Source of the DNA: Massilia sp. Bi118
GTDB lineage: Bacteria; Pseudomonadota; Gammaproteobacteria; Burkholderiales; Burkholderiaceae_D
NCBI RefSeq assembly: GCF_918697865.1
Contig: NZ_CAKKMV010000019.1
Span: forward strand, 39,642-103,641
Direction: 5' to 3'
DNA: 64,000 nt
Positions 16,904 through 24,981 of the stretch are shown here, one piece after another (the stretch's first letter is position 1; every line of letters starts with the position of its first letter). The notes beneath the pieces were generated by a model that had not been told where the DNA came from, searched no databases, and saw only the letters and a program-made list of their open reading frames with translations. A program made the position numbers and the translations under genes.

Positions 16904-18208
16904 TTGAACGCTTATTTTGAAATAGCATACGCTGCAGTTACAAATCGTCTCTGTCTTTTTACTGGAACCGGCTTCTCAAAGGCGGTCACAGAAAATAAAG
17001 CTCCAAGTTGGCAAGGGCTTCTAGAGCAAGCATGCGGTCTCCTTCCTAACGGATCTGAGATCATTTCTGCACTATTTCCCAAAGACGGAGAGAACCCTCT
17101 AAGTCTTGAGGAAGCCGCACAGGTCATTTCTCTGCAATTCGCGAAGCGCGGGAAAGTGCTTCACGATGATATAGCAGAAATGATATCAAAGCTGGAATGC
17201 GTCGGTGACAACGCGGTAATTGAAGAGTTTTTTAAGACCACTCCGCTTCGTGTAGTAACAACGAACTACGATTTGCTTGCCGAAGACCTTGCAGGGGCGG
17301 AGCGATGCCAATCGATTTCTCCTGGCTTTCCGATTCCACGTTCATCAACACCCGTCAAAGTATTTCATGTTCATGGTTCTGTTGAATCGCCGCTCAATAT
17401 GGTGGTAACCTCGGATGATTATTTCCGTTTTATGACAGGTGAAACATATTTTTCCCGTAAACTAAGCACCGTTTTGCATGAAAATACAGTAGTAATTCTT
17501 GGGTATTCATTAGCCGACACAAATTTAAAAACAATCATAAACGACTACAAGCGTTTTTCTCGCAGTCACGTCATTGGTGGAAATCTTTTTCTGGTGTCCA
17601 GGGGGAAAGTTGCTGGATATTTAAAAGAGTACTACGCGCATTGCTACGGGATTCGAGTAATCGATTCCACGGAAATACATGTGTTTTTCGAAAAGCTTAC
17701 AAACCAGATGGCAGCAGCGAAAAAGTGTGCAGTTCCGTCAATAGAAAAAATAAAAAAGGTGCTCGAAAATGGCGATACTTATGAGGATAGCTACCTTGGC
17801 CAAGAGCAATCGTTTTATGAAGTAACTGCTTCAGTTGCCGCTATAGGGCGGAGCATCAACGACGACGATGTCGTAGCGGCTCTAGGGGAAATAATTAAAA
17901 AAAAGATCGGGCTAACTGGTGCTACGGGGGCATGGGAGCAATATCAACATCTTGCACGATGGCTCTGCCACCTAGGCACTATTCTCGAACTCCCCGGCAC
18001 GTCAATTGAAGCCATCTACCTCAAAGCCGTTTTAAAGTCTATGGATAGTATGTCGAACAAATTTATGTATGGCTCTTCTTGGGATGCCTACAAAGCATGG
18101 GACGCGCGGTGGCCCAATATCCTTTGGGCGAATCGCGCTCTGATAAAGGGCCACATAGAGGCGAAGTGCTACAACGACGATGCCCTCGAAATTGTCGGTC
18201 GAGAGTAG
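16904..18208 (+). CDS. SIR2-domain protein, probable NADase defence effector
   Basis: A 434-aa protein starting at TTG 16904, with AAGGA six bases before it. The N-terminal SIR2 fold shows FTGTGFSKA (~19-27), TTNYD (119-123), the predicted catalytic histidine in HVHG (155-158) and VILGYSLAD (~200). Residues ~260-434 form a separate helical domain without a recognised motif. SIR2 domains of this kind in defence systems (Thoeris ThsA, DSR, SIR2-HerA) destroy NAD+ and stop the infected cell. The gene starts 35 bp after hsdR and is AT-rich. NADase activity and a defensive role are inferred from family and context. Confidence 0.8.
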   Translation: MNAYFEIAYAAVTNRLCLFTGTGFSKAVTENKAPSWQGLLEQACGLLPNGSEIISALFPKDGENPLSLEEAAQVISLQFAKRGKVLHDDIAEMISKLECVGDNAVIEEFFKTTPLRVVTTNYDLLAEDLAGAERCQSISPGFPIPRSSTPVKVFHVHGSVESPLNMVVTSDDYFRFMTGETYFSRKLSTVLHENTVVILGYSLADTNLKTIINDYKRFSRSHVIGGNLFLVSRGKVAGYLKEYYAHCYGIRVIDSTEIHVFFEKLTNQMAAAKKCAVPSIEKIKKVLENGDTYEDSYLGQEQSFYEVTASVAAIGRSINDDDVVAALGEIIKKKIGLTGATGAWEQYQHLARWLCHLGTILELPGTSIEAIYLKAVLKSMDSMSNKFMYGSSWDAYKAWDARWPNILWANRALIKGHIEAKCYNDDALEIVGRE

Positions 18209-18320
18209 GGCGTTGATCAAGCTCATGTCGAAGGGGGTTGGCATGTGGGTAGGCCTTAATTAATTGAAATCCTCATAGTGGAGTTGGCGGACACCGCTTC
18301 CGCCAAGAATACTGAACTAG

Positions 18321-18356
18321 AGCCCCATTTGTTGGGGCTTTGTTCTTTGTTCTTTG
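18321..18356 (+). terminator. Terminator after the SIR2 gene
   Basis: AGCCCCA (18321-18327) pairs with TGGGGCT (18333-18339), followed by TTGTTCTTTGTTCTTT. It may mark the end of the defence operon. Confidence 0.7.
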
Positions 18357-18401
18357 TGATGCGACGAATATTCAGCGTAATCACCGCATAAACTGCAGGG
18401 A

Positions 18402-20165
18402 TTAGCCCGATGTCTGTCGACAGCGCGGTTCCGCTACCTCCACCGCTGGTGGTTTGCGACCTGTGAAACTGGCCGGTTCCCAAGGCCGCAACCCCTGATC
18501 CTTGCTCAGCCGGATACGGTGCACCTTCATCGCATCGATAACGTCAGCCGGTTCCGGACTGTTCACGAGTATCGGCAGGGTCTGTGAAGCTTCAAGGAAG
18601 AACTGGCGGCGCAAGCCTTCGCCTTGCGTAAGGAAGGCTTCGCGCCACCACTCGCCGATCGTTTCGCTCGCCCGTTCAAGCGCAGCCTGGGTAACAAGCC
18701 GATTCGACTTCTGAATATTGATCTGCCGCGCCGCCGGCATCAGGTTCCACGCATCCCCGCAAGGCCAGGCAGCAAAAGGGAAGCAGTGATCGACGTCGTA
18801 CACGTCGCGCAGGCGGGCGCCGGACCACACGCAGTAGACCGGCTTGCCGGCTGCGCGGATGCGATCGACCGCCGCCCTGGCGAAGCTGGTGTCACGCACC
18901 GGATCCACCCAGGCGAGCAGCGAGTATGCAAGCGCGCGGATGTCCGGGCGCCCGTCGTTACAGTAGGACTCGATCAGCCTGACCCATTCCGACACCAGCA
19001 CCGGCTCGATCCACACGTTGTAATGCGTCAGCGCCTGCCAGATCTCGAGCGGAATGCGGAAGTCACCGAGACTCCACAGGAAGGCTTCGTCGATCTGCAG
19101 CTGGGCGGGCGTGGACACCATGCGGCGGCGGGTGACTTCGAAGATCGGATTGTCGCTGGCCGGCCATCGAAGGTAATTCGCCGGCATGTTGCGAATCACT
19201 TGAGAGATCTCCGAAAGACTCCGGTGCAGGTGCTTCGCCGTCTGTCCGCTGAACACGGAGCCGATGCGCAGCTCGACTGCGGTGATGGGCCGGAGGGCGA
19301 GAAAACTGTCGGTAACGAAGCCGGGGCCCGTGCCCAGCCGCGACGGCGGCATTTGCGGCAGCGCGTTGTCGATTAGCGGCTTGTACATGCGCATCCAGAA
19401 CAGGGACACCAGGCCGAGCGGAACCACCACGGAGTCCGCCTCGTAGCGGGCCAGGCCCGCCGCGGTATCGGCGATGCGCTCCAGGACACGCAGGAGCGCA
19501 ATCTTGTACGTCGAGGCCTTCTCGTCGACCAGGATCAGATGCCGCAGCAAGGGAAGGGCGCCGAGACCATCATCAGGAAGACCCAGCACGACGTTGGTCC
19601 ACGACACCTCGCTCCGGCCAAGCTGGTCCTGGCTATCGTTTGTGCGAACGATGCGGAGGCCGAACTGTTGGGCAAGGTTCGAGAGTTCCGGCAACGAGAC
19701 CTCGTACATGGCGCGCTCGCTGTCGGGCGGGCCAAGCCGCAGGCTGATCGCGATGCGTCCATTTGGCGCCAGCAGCGTTGCCAGCTTCCTCAAGGCGCGC
19801 TGACGCGCCGCCGGCGGGATGTGCATCCAGACGGCGGAGAGGAGGATGAGATCGAAGCTCAGGCCGAGGCGCCGAACGTTCGCAAGGTCCGGCAGGCTGT
19901 CGGGCACCCAGTGAATGCGGCTCGAGGGATGCAACTTTCGCGCATGGGCGAGCATGGCCTCGGACGGCTCGACGGCGACCACGTCGTATCCATTCGCCGC
20001 GAACCAGGCCGCGTCACGGCCGGAGCCGGCGCCGACATCCAGCACCGTTGCGCCTGGCGGCGGCAGCATGTCGAGGAGGCTTGCGTGGACCTCTTGAAAA
20101 GACAGCGACTCGTATTGTTCGACCAGTCGAGGCGCATGCTGTTCGTAGTGAGGGATAGAGGCCAT
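18402..20165 (-). CDS. Class I methyltransferase fused to an HNH nuclease-like domain
   Basis: A 587-aa fusion. Residues ~10-190 form a Methyltransf_11-type domain (SAM motif VLDVGAGSGRDA, ~41-52; acidic loop VAVEPS; LLSAVWMHIP), the kind acting on small molecules or proteins rather than the DNA type with NPPY. The long middle region has no recognised domain. Near residues 445-510 an HNH-like motif appears (YCVWSG ... VYDVDHCFPFAAW ... NLMPA ... NIQKSNRL). The HNH core Asp-His, Asn and Asn residues are present. It is GC-rich like the core but sits at the island edge. The combined function is unknown; defence or DNA/RNA modification is speculation. Confidence 0.75.
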   Translation of the reverse strand: MASIPHYEQHAPRLVEQYESLSFQEVHASLLDMLPPPGATVLDVGAGSGRDAAWFAANGYDVVAVEPSEAMLAHARKLHPSSRIHWVPDSLPDLANVRRLGLSFDLILLSAVWMHIPPAARQRALRKLATLLAPNGRIAISLRLGPPDSERAMYEVSLPELSNLAQQFGLRIVRTNDSQDQLGRSEVSWTNVVLGLPDDGLGALPLLRHLILVDEKASTYKIALLRVLERIADTAAGLARYEADSVVVPLGLVSLFWMRMYKPLIDNALPQMPPSRLGTGPGFVTDSFLALRPITAVELRIGSVFSGQTAKHLHRSLSEISQVIRNMPANYLRWPASDNPIFEVTRRRMVSTPAQLQIDEAFLWSLGDFRIPLEIWQALTHYNVWIEPVLVSEWVRLIESYCNDGRPDIRALAYSLLAWVDPVRDTSFARAAVDRIRAAGKPVYCVWSGARLRDVYDVDHCFPFAAWPCGDAWNLMPAARQINIQKSNRLVTQAALERASETIGEWWREAFLTQGEGLRRQFFLEASQTLPILVNSPEPADVIDAMKVHRIRLSKDQGLRPWEPASFTGRKPPAVEVAEPRCRQTSG

Positions 20166-20239
20166 CTCCGGCTGTTCATGATTGTTTAGCTACAGCATAT
20201 TGCAGTCCGGAAACGCAGCTTGGCGAGTCCAGGATGCGA

Positions 20240-20297
20240 TGTAAAGGGCACTTGACATCGCAAATTACCTAACCTACGATGTAAAGCATGCTTGACA
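20240..20297 (+). promoter_or_regulatory. Twin dyad operators overlapping a sigma-70 promoter
   Basis: Two 18-bp near-palindromes exactly 40 bp apart: TGTAAAG-GGCA-CTTGACA (20240-20257) and TGTAAAG-CATG-CTTGACA (20280-20297). The first contains a perfect -35 TTGACA (20252-20257). After a 17-bp spacer comes -10 TACGAT (20275-20280), which abuts the second dyad. A regulator bound here would cover both promoter elements. Confidence 0.7.
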
Positions 20298-20328
20298 CAC
20301 CGTGAAAAACCCACCGAGGACCAAGGCC

Positions 20329-20556
20329 ATGCCCAAACCATCGCACTGGATCGTTCAGTACCTGTTCGCCGTCGTCTCCATGTTCGGCCTCCTGCTCGTC
20401 ATCGACCTCCTGATGCGCGACGAAACCTTCGCCCGCGCCTGGCCATCGGCACTGATCTGGGCAGCAATCGCATCCGCCCTCTTTATCGGAACCCGTTATC
20501 GCAACATGAAGCGAGGCATCGCCTGCGTCGTGTGCGAGACGCTCGACAAGAAATAA
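20329..20556 (+). CDS. Small two-helix membrane protein
   Basis: A 75-aa protein from ATG 20329 (a GTG at 20302 would add nine residues). It has two hydrophobic segments (YLFAVVSMFGLLLVIDLLM and ALIWAAIASALFIGT) and a short basic cytoplasmic tail with a CVVC pair. Comparable small membrane proteins often precede a small XRE regulator controlled by this same TGTAAAG/CTTGACA operator type; here no regulator follows. The strong promoter with twin operators lies directly in front. Function unknown. Confidence 0.6.
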   Translation: MPKPSHWIVQYLFAVVSMFGLLLVIDLLMRDETFARAWPSALIWAAIASALFIGTRYRNMKRGIACVVCETLDKK

Positions 20557-20562
20557 GTGCTC

Positions 20563-21450
20563 TCACTCGCCATCGCTCTGCAAATGCTTCAACAGGCGCG
20601 TCGCCGCCGGCGACTGCGGCAAATGCGCATTCCAGAGAATCTTGAATTTCCGCACGCACCACTTGTCGGTCAGCCGCACGACGCAGAAGCGCGAATTGTC
20701 CACGCCTCTCAAGGCAATCTCGGGGATGAGGGCAATCCCCAAACCTTCGGCCACCATATTGCGCATGGCCTCGAAATTGGTGACGAGCACGGACTGCTGG
20801 ATCCGGCGGTCGAGCACCTGGGCGGCGGCCTGGGACATGGTGTGGATCGAGGCGCCGCTCTGCATCATGATGTGTTTTTCGTCCAGCGTTTCTTCGAAGG
20901 CGATGCGCTTGCGCTGGGCGAATTTGTGGGCGCGCGGGACGATCAGCACCAGCTGGTCGGTCACGTAATTTGCTTCCGAGACGCCGGGCATGCTGCCGGA
21001 GGGGGCGCAGATGCCCAGGTCGGCTTCGCCTGCCTTGACGGCATGGGCGATCGAATCGCTCAGCTTTTCCACCAGTTCGACCGAGACGCCCGGGTATTGC
21101 GCCATGAAGGTATTCAGCTGCGGGGGCAGGTAATAGCACAGCGCCGTCATGTTCACCCAGACGCGCACGCTGCCGGAAACGCCCGCGTGGTGCTCGCTGA
21201 TGTCGCAGTCCATCTGGCGTAGCTGGCCGAGGATGGCTTTGGCGTGCTTGTAGACGGTCAGGCCGGCCGCAGTCGGTTCCACGCCCCGGCTCTTGCGCCG
21301 CAATAAGGCGACGCCGACGGCATTTTCCAGCTCCGACAGGCGGCGGCTGATGGCGGAGGTCACCACATTGCCGGGCTCGGCGGCGGCGGAGATGCTGCCG
21401 TGCTCGACGACGAGCACGAACAGGCGCAAGGTATCCAGGTCGTAGCGCAT
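20563..21450 (-). CDS. LysR-family transcriptional regulator, divergent from leuC
   Basis: A 295-aa LysR-type regulator from MRYDLDTLRLFVLVVEHGS (start 21450, preferred to an in-frame ATG at 21501 because the winged helix begins here). The helix-turn-helix (ISAAAEP...TSAISRRLSELENAVG) is followed by the effector-binding domain (VRVWVNM to MVAEGLGIALIPEI). It is divergent from the leuC-leuD-MFS operon, and such regulators usually control the divergent operon in response to its substrate. The pathway intermediate sensed is unknown. Confidence 0.88.
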   Translation of the reverse strand: MRYDLDTLRLFVLVVEHGSISAAAEPGNVVTSAISRRLSELENAVGVALLRRKSRGVEPTAAGLTVYKHAKAILGQLRQMDCDISEHHAGVSGSVRVWVNMTALCYYLPPQLNTFMAQYPGVSVELVEKLSDSIAHAVKAGEADLGICAPSGSMPGVSEANYVTDQLVLIVPRAHKFAQRKRIAFEETLDEKHIMMQSGASIHTMSQAAAQVLDRRIQQSVLVTNFEAMRNMVAEGLGIALIPEIALRGVDNSRFCVVRLTDKWCVRKFKILWNAHLPQSPAATRLLKHLQSDGE

Positions 21451-21554
21451 TGGTATCCAGTGATTTGCCGAATTGCGATAGCTCCGCTGACGAATCATCA
21501 CTCCACGTCAAGGATGCACCCTGTTAGTCTTCTCACCAGACAGGAGACATCCGA

Positions 21555-22961
21555 ATGCCCAAGCAAAAGACACTGTTCGAGAAAATCTGGGAGCGCCATG
21601 TCGTCGCGGATTACGCATCGTCGGCGCTGCTGTATATCGACAAGCACCTCGTCAACGAAGTGACGAGCCCCCAGGCCTTCGATGGGCTGCGGCTTGCCAA
21701 CAGGATGCTGTGGCGTCCGAATTCGGTCATTGCAACGGCCGATCATAACATTCCCACCAAGAACCGGCAGGCTGGCATGCACGACCGCGTAGCCCAGCAG
21801 CAGCTGGAGGCGTTGGAGGGGAATTGCGCCGAATTCAAGGTCAATTACTTTTCGCTGCAGGACCCGCGCCAGGGCATCCTGCATGTGGTGGCGCCGGAAC
21901 TCGGCGATACCTTGCCCGGCACCACCATCGCCTGCGGCGACTCGCATACCACCACCCACGGCGCCTTCGCCGCGCTGGCCTTCGGCGTCGGCACCTCGGA
22001 TATCGAGCAGGTGCTGTCGACCCAGACCCTGACCATGCCCAAGCTCAAGTCGCTGAACATCCAGGTGGACGGGCCCCTGCCGGACGGTGTGTTCGCCAAG
22101 GACCTGGCGCTGGGGATCATCCGCGCCTTCGGCACCGATTGCGGTGCCGGCCACGTGCTGGAATTCTCGGGCAGCACGATTTCGGCCTTGAGCATGGAAG
22201 CGCGCATGACCCTCTGTAACATGGCGACCGAAGCCGGGGCGCGCGCCGCGCTGATCGCCGTCGACGAAGTAACGCTGGCCTATCTCAAGGACCGCCCGCT
22301 GGCGCCGAGCGGCGCCGAGTGGGACGCGGCCGCCGCTTATTGGAAGACGCTGAAGTCCGACCCCGGCGCCGTCCACGACAGGCAGCTGCGCTTCGATGCG
22401 AGCACACTGGCGCCGCAGGTGACCTGGGGCACGACCCCGGCGATGACGGCTTCGATCGACGAAACGGTGCCGACCCCGGACAGCATCGCCGACCCGTCCG
22501 CGCGCAAGGCGGCCGAGAATGCGCTGGCCTACATGGGCCTGCGCGGCGGCGAGGCTATCCGCGCCATCAGGCTGGACAAGATCTTCATCGGCTCCTGCAC
22601 CAATTCGCGCATCGAAGACCTGCGTGCAGCAGCCCAGGTCGTGCGCGGCAAGACCGTCGCCGGCAACATCAAGCAGGCGCTGGTGGTGCCCGGTTCCGGA
22701 CTGGTCAAGCAGCAGGCCGAAGCCGAAGGACTGGACCGCATCTTCATCGACGCCGGTTTCGAATGGCGCGACGCCGGCTGCTCGATGTGCCTGGGCATGA
22801 ACGACGACCGCCTGTCGGCCGGGGAGCGCTGCGCGTCCACCTCGAACCGCAATTTCGAAGGGCGGCAAGGCCATGGCGGCCGCAGCCACCTGGTCAGCCC
22901 CGCGGTGGCGGCGGCGACGGCCATTGCCGGGCATTTCTGCCTGCCGGGAGAACTGCAATGA
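21555..22961 (+). CDS. leuC: Aconitase-family isomerase, large subunit (LeuC-type)
   Basis: A 468-aa large subunit of the 3-isopropylmalate dehydratase type. The three [4Fe-4S] ligands are visible: Cys348 in GSCTNSR, and Cys409 and Cys412 in CSMCLGMN, almost the same numbering as E. coli LeuC. GDSHTTTHGAFAALAFGVGTSD and HGGRSHLVSP are also conserved. The ATGA overlap with leuD shows coupling. The neighbours are a divergent LysR and an MFS carrier rather than leuB, so it may process a related hydroxy-dicarboxylate (citramalate/citraconate type) instead of serving leucine synthesis. The enzyme class is certain; the substrate is not. Confidence 0.9.
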   Translation: MPKQKTLFEKIWERHVVADYASSALLYIDKHLVNEVTSPQAFDGLRLANRMLWRPNSVIATADHNIPTKNRQAGMHDRVAQQQLEALEGNCAEFKVNYFSLQDPRQGILHVVAPELGDTLPGTTIACGDSHTTTHGAFAALAFGVGTSDIEQVLSTQTLTMPKLKSLNIQVDGPLPDGVFAKDLALGIIRAFGTDCGAGHVLEFSGSTISALSMEARMTLCNMATEAGARAALIAVDEVTLAYLKDRPLAPSGAEWDAAAAYWKTLKSDPGAVHDRQLRFDASTLAPQVTWGTTPAMTASIDETVPTPDSIADPSARKAAENALAYMGLRGGEAIRAIRLDKIFIGSCTNSRIEDLRAAAQVVRGKTVAGNIKQALVVPGSGLVKQQAEAEGLDRIFIDAGFEWRDAGCSMCLGMNDDRLSAGERCASTSNRNFEGRQGHGGRSHLVSPAVAAATAIAGHFCLPGELQ

Positions 22962-23608
22962 AGCCCTTCGACACCCTGCGCTCGAACCTGGTGCCGATCG
23001 ACCGCGAAAACGTCGACACCGACGCCATCCTGCCGAAGCAGTACATGGCGATCATCACCCGGCTCGGCTTCGGCGACTACCTGTTCGACAGCTGGCGCTA
23101 CCGCGAGCCCGGCGCCCCCGGCCAGGACAATTCGCGGCGGCCGCCGAATCCGGATTTCGCCCTGAACCAGCCGGCCTACGAAGGCGCGCAGATCATGCTG
23201 GCGCGCCGGAACTTCGGCTGCGGTTCCAGCCGCGAGCACGCGGTGTGGGCGATCCAGCAGTACGGCATCCGCGCCCTGGTCGCGCCCAGCTTTGCCGACA
23301 TCTTCTACGGGAACTGCATCCGCAACGGCCTGCTGCCGGTGCGGCTGCCCGCCGATGCCGTCGATGGCCTGTTCGCGCGGCTGGCCGCGAACCCCCGGCT
23401 GCAGGTCTGCATCGACCTCGAGGCCCAGCAGCTGAGCGTGGAGGATGGCGCGCATGTCGAACACCACGGCTTCGGGATCGAGGCGCGCCACAAGGCCACG
23501 CTGCGCCAGGGACTGGATGAGATCGACCGCATCCTGGCGGAAAACAAAGCCGCAATTGAAGCGCTCGAAAGCCGCCGCTTCGCGCAGGAACACTGGCTCA
23601 GAAAATAA
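22958..23608 (+). CDS. leuD: Aconitase-family isomerase, small subunit (LeuD-type)
   Basis: A 216-aa small subunit (MKPFDTLRSNLVPIDRENVD ... DTDAILPKQYM). The swivelling domain carries the family signature NFGCGSSREHAVWAIQQYGI and FADIFYGNCIRNGLLPV, which complete the active site formed with LeuC. The start at 22958 overlaps the leuC stop by four bases. The next gene, an MFS carrier, begins 26 bp after its stop behind a GGAG ribosome-binding site, so all three are one operon. The length is normal for the family. Confidence 0.92.
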   Translation: MKPFDTLRSNLVPIDRENVDTDAILPKQYMAIITRLGFGDYLFDSWRYREPGAPGQDNSRRPPNPDFALNQPAYEGAQIMLARRNFGCGSSREHAVWAIQQYGIRALVAPSFADIFYGNCIRNGLLPVRLPADAVDGLFARLAANPRLQVCIDLEAQQLSVEDGAHVEHHGFGIEARHKATLRQGLDEIDRILAENKAAIEALESRRFAQEHWLRK

Positions 23609-23634
23609 ACATTCCGAATTCGGAAGAGGAGACG

Positions 23635-24981
23635 ATGATGTTGGAAGCAACCCAAACGCAGCAACTCGCGCAGGCGCAAGGCAAGTGGAATGCGCGCCTG
23701 ACCCCGAAGCACTGGAAGACCCTGAAGGGCGCTTTCTTGGGCTGGATTTTCGACGGCTATGAAGCGCTGGCGCTGGTGGTGGTGCTGTCGCCGCTGCTGG
23801 CGTCCCTGATGACGCCGGAGCAGGCGGCCTCGAAACCCTTCTATGCTGGCCTGGTGATCGGCATTACCTTGCTGGGCTGGGGCATCGGCGGCCTGATCGG
23901 CGGCGTGCTGGCCGATTATGTCGGCCGCAAGACGGTGATGATGTGGTCGGTCCTGCTGTATGCCTTGTTCACCGGGATGACCGCGTTCTCCGACAGCATC
24001 GCCATGCTGTGCGCCCTGCGCTTCATCACCGGCCTGGCGATGGGCAGCGAATGGAGCACCGGCATCGCGCTGGTGGCCGAGACTTGGCCGCCGGAAGCGA
24101 AGGCGAAAGGTGCGGGCTTCCTGCAATCCGGCTTCGGCTGGGGCACGCTGGCGGCCGCCTTCATCTGGTATCTGCTGCAGCTGGTGGGTCCGCTCGGCGT
24201 GGACGCCTGGCGCATCATGTTCCTGGTCGGCGCCGTGCCGGCCCTGTTCGTGCTCTACATCCGCAAGGACGTCGATGAATCGGAAGAGTGGATCGCCGCC
24301 GTCAAGAACGAGCAATGGGGCGCGACCGAAGCGTCGAAGGCGTCGAAAGAGAAGGGCGGCAAGCGTCCCTTCACCCTGAAACAGCTGTTCACGGAACGCG
24401 AAGCGGTGCGCCGCATCGTCCTGACCTCGATCCTGTCCGTCGTCAGCATCGCCGGCTGGTGGGCGGTGTCGAGCTGGCTGACCGAATACACCCGTACCCT
24501 CGCCGCGGCGCAGGGCGGCGGCTTCCACTGGGATTCCTATGTGTCGCTGCTGTACACGGTCGGCGCGATCGTCGCCTACATGGTCTCGGGCTTCATGGCC
24601 GACGGCATGGGCCGTCGCTGGTTCCTGTTCCTGACCTTTGCCGGCTCCCTGGTCACGACCTTCCTGATCTACGGTTTCGCCACGACGCCGCTGCAGGTGC
24701 TGGTGTTCTCGCCCATCAACGGCTTCTTTACCCTGGGCTGCGCCTTCGCCTGGCTGGCCATCTATCCGTCGGAGCTGTTCAACACTTCGGTGCGTTCGAC
24801 CGCGGTCAGCTTCGTGTTCAACTCGGCGCGCCTGGTGGCCTGGTTCTTCCCGATCGCGGCCGGTTCGATGATCAAGGCCTTCGGCGGCATCGCCCCGACC
24901 GCGATGGCTTTCGGCTGCATCTACATCATCGGCATGGCGCTGCCCTGGTTCCTGCCCGAGACCGTGGAGCGCGGGCAGTAA
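23635..24981 (+). CDS. MFS transporter of the leuCD operon
   Basis: A 448-aa carrier with 12 predicted helices and the MFS signature between helices 2 and 3 (GVLADYVGRKTVMM). The soluble start ends in KGAFLGWIFDGYEALALVVV, the acidic-tyrosine entry of metabolite:H+ symporters for sugars and organic acids. A charged cytoplasmic loop (~residues 215-255) separates the two halves. The operon position suggests it imports the acid processed by the LeuC/LeuD enzyme. Its 3' end overlaps the convergent amidase gene by 61 bp. The substrate is inferred. Confidence 0.85.
   Translation: MMLEATQTQQLAQAQGKWNARLTPKHWKTLKGAFLGWIFDGYEALALVVVLSPLLASLMTPEQAASKPFYAGLVIGITLLGWGIGGLIGGVLADYVGRKTVMMWSVLLYALFTGMTAFSDSIAMLCALRFITGLAMGSEWSTGIALVAETWPPEAKAKGAGFLQSGFGWGTLAAAFIWYLLQLVGPLGVDAWRIMFLVGAVPALFVLYIRKDVDESEEWIAAVKNEQWGATEASKASKEKGGKRPFTLKQLFTEREAVRRIVLTSILSVVSIAGWWAVSSWLTEYTRTLAAAQGGGFHWDSYVSLLYTVGAIVAYMVSGFMADGMGRRWFLFLTFAGSLVTTFLIYGFATTPLQVLVFSPINGFFTLGCAFAWLAIYPSELFNTSVRSTAVSFVFNSARLVAWFFPIAAGSMIKAFGGIAPTAMAFGCIYIIGMALPWFLPETVERGQ

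Noticed and set aside
18209..18401. Possible tRNA or att site at the island's right edge
   Set aside because: No tRNA cloverleaf and no direct repeat with the left part of the window could be found.
21498..22958. Long minus-strand frame opposite leuC
   Set aside because: Antisense shadow typical of high-GC genes; leuC has all catalytic motifs.
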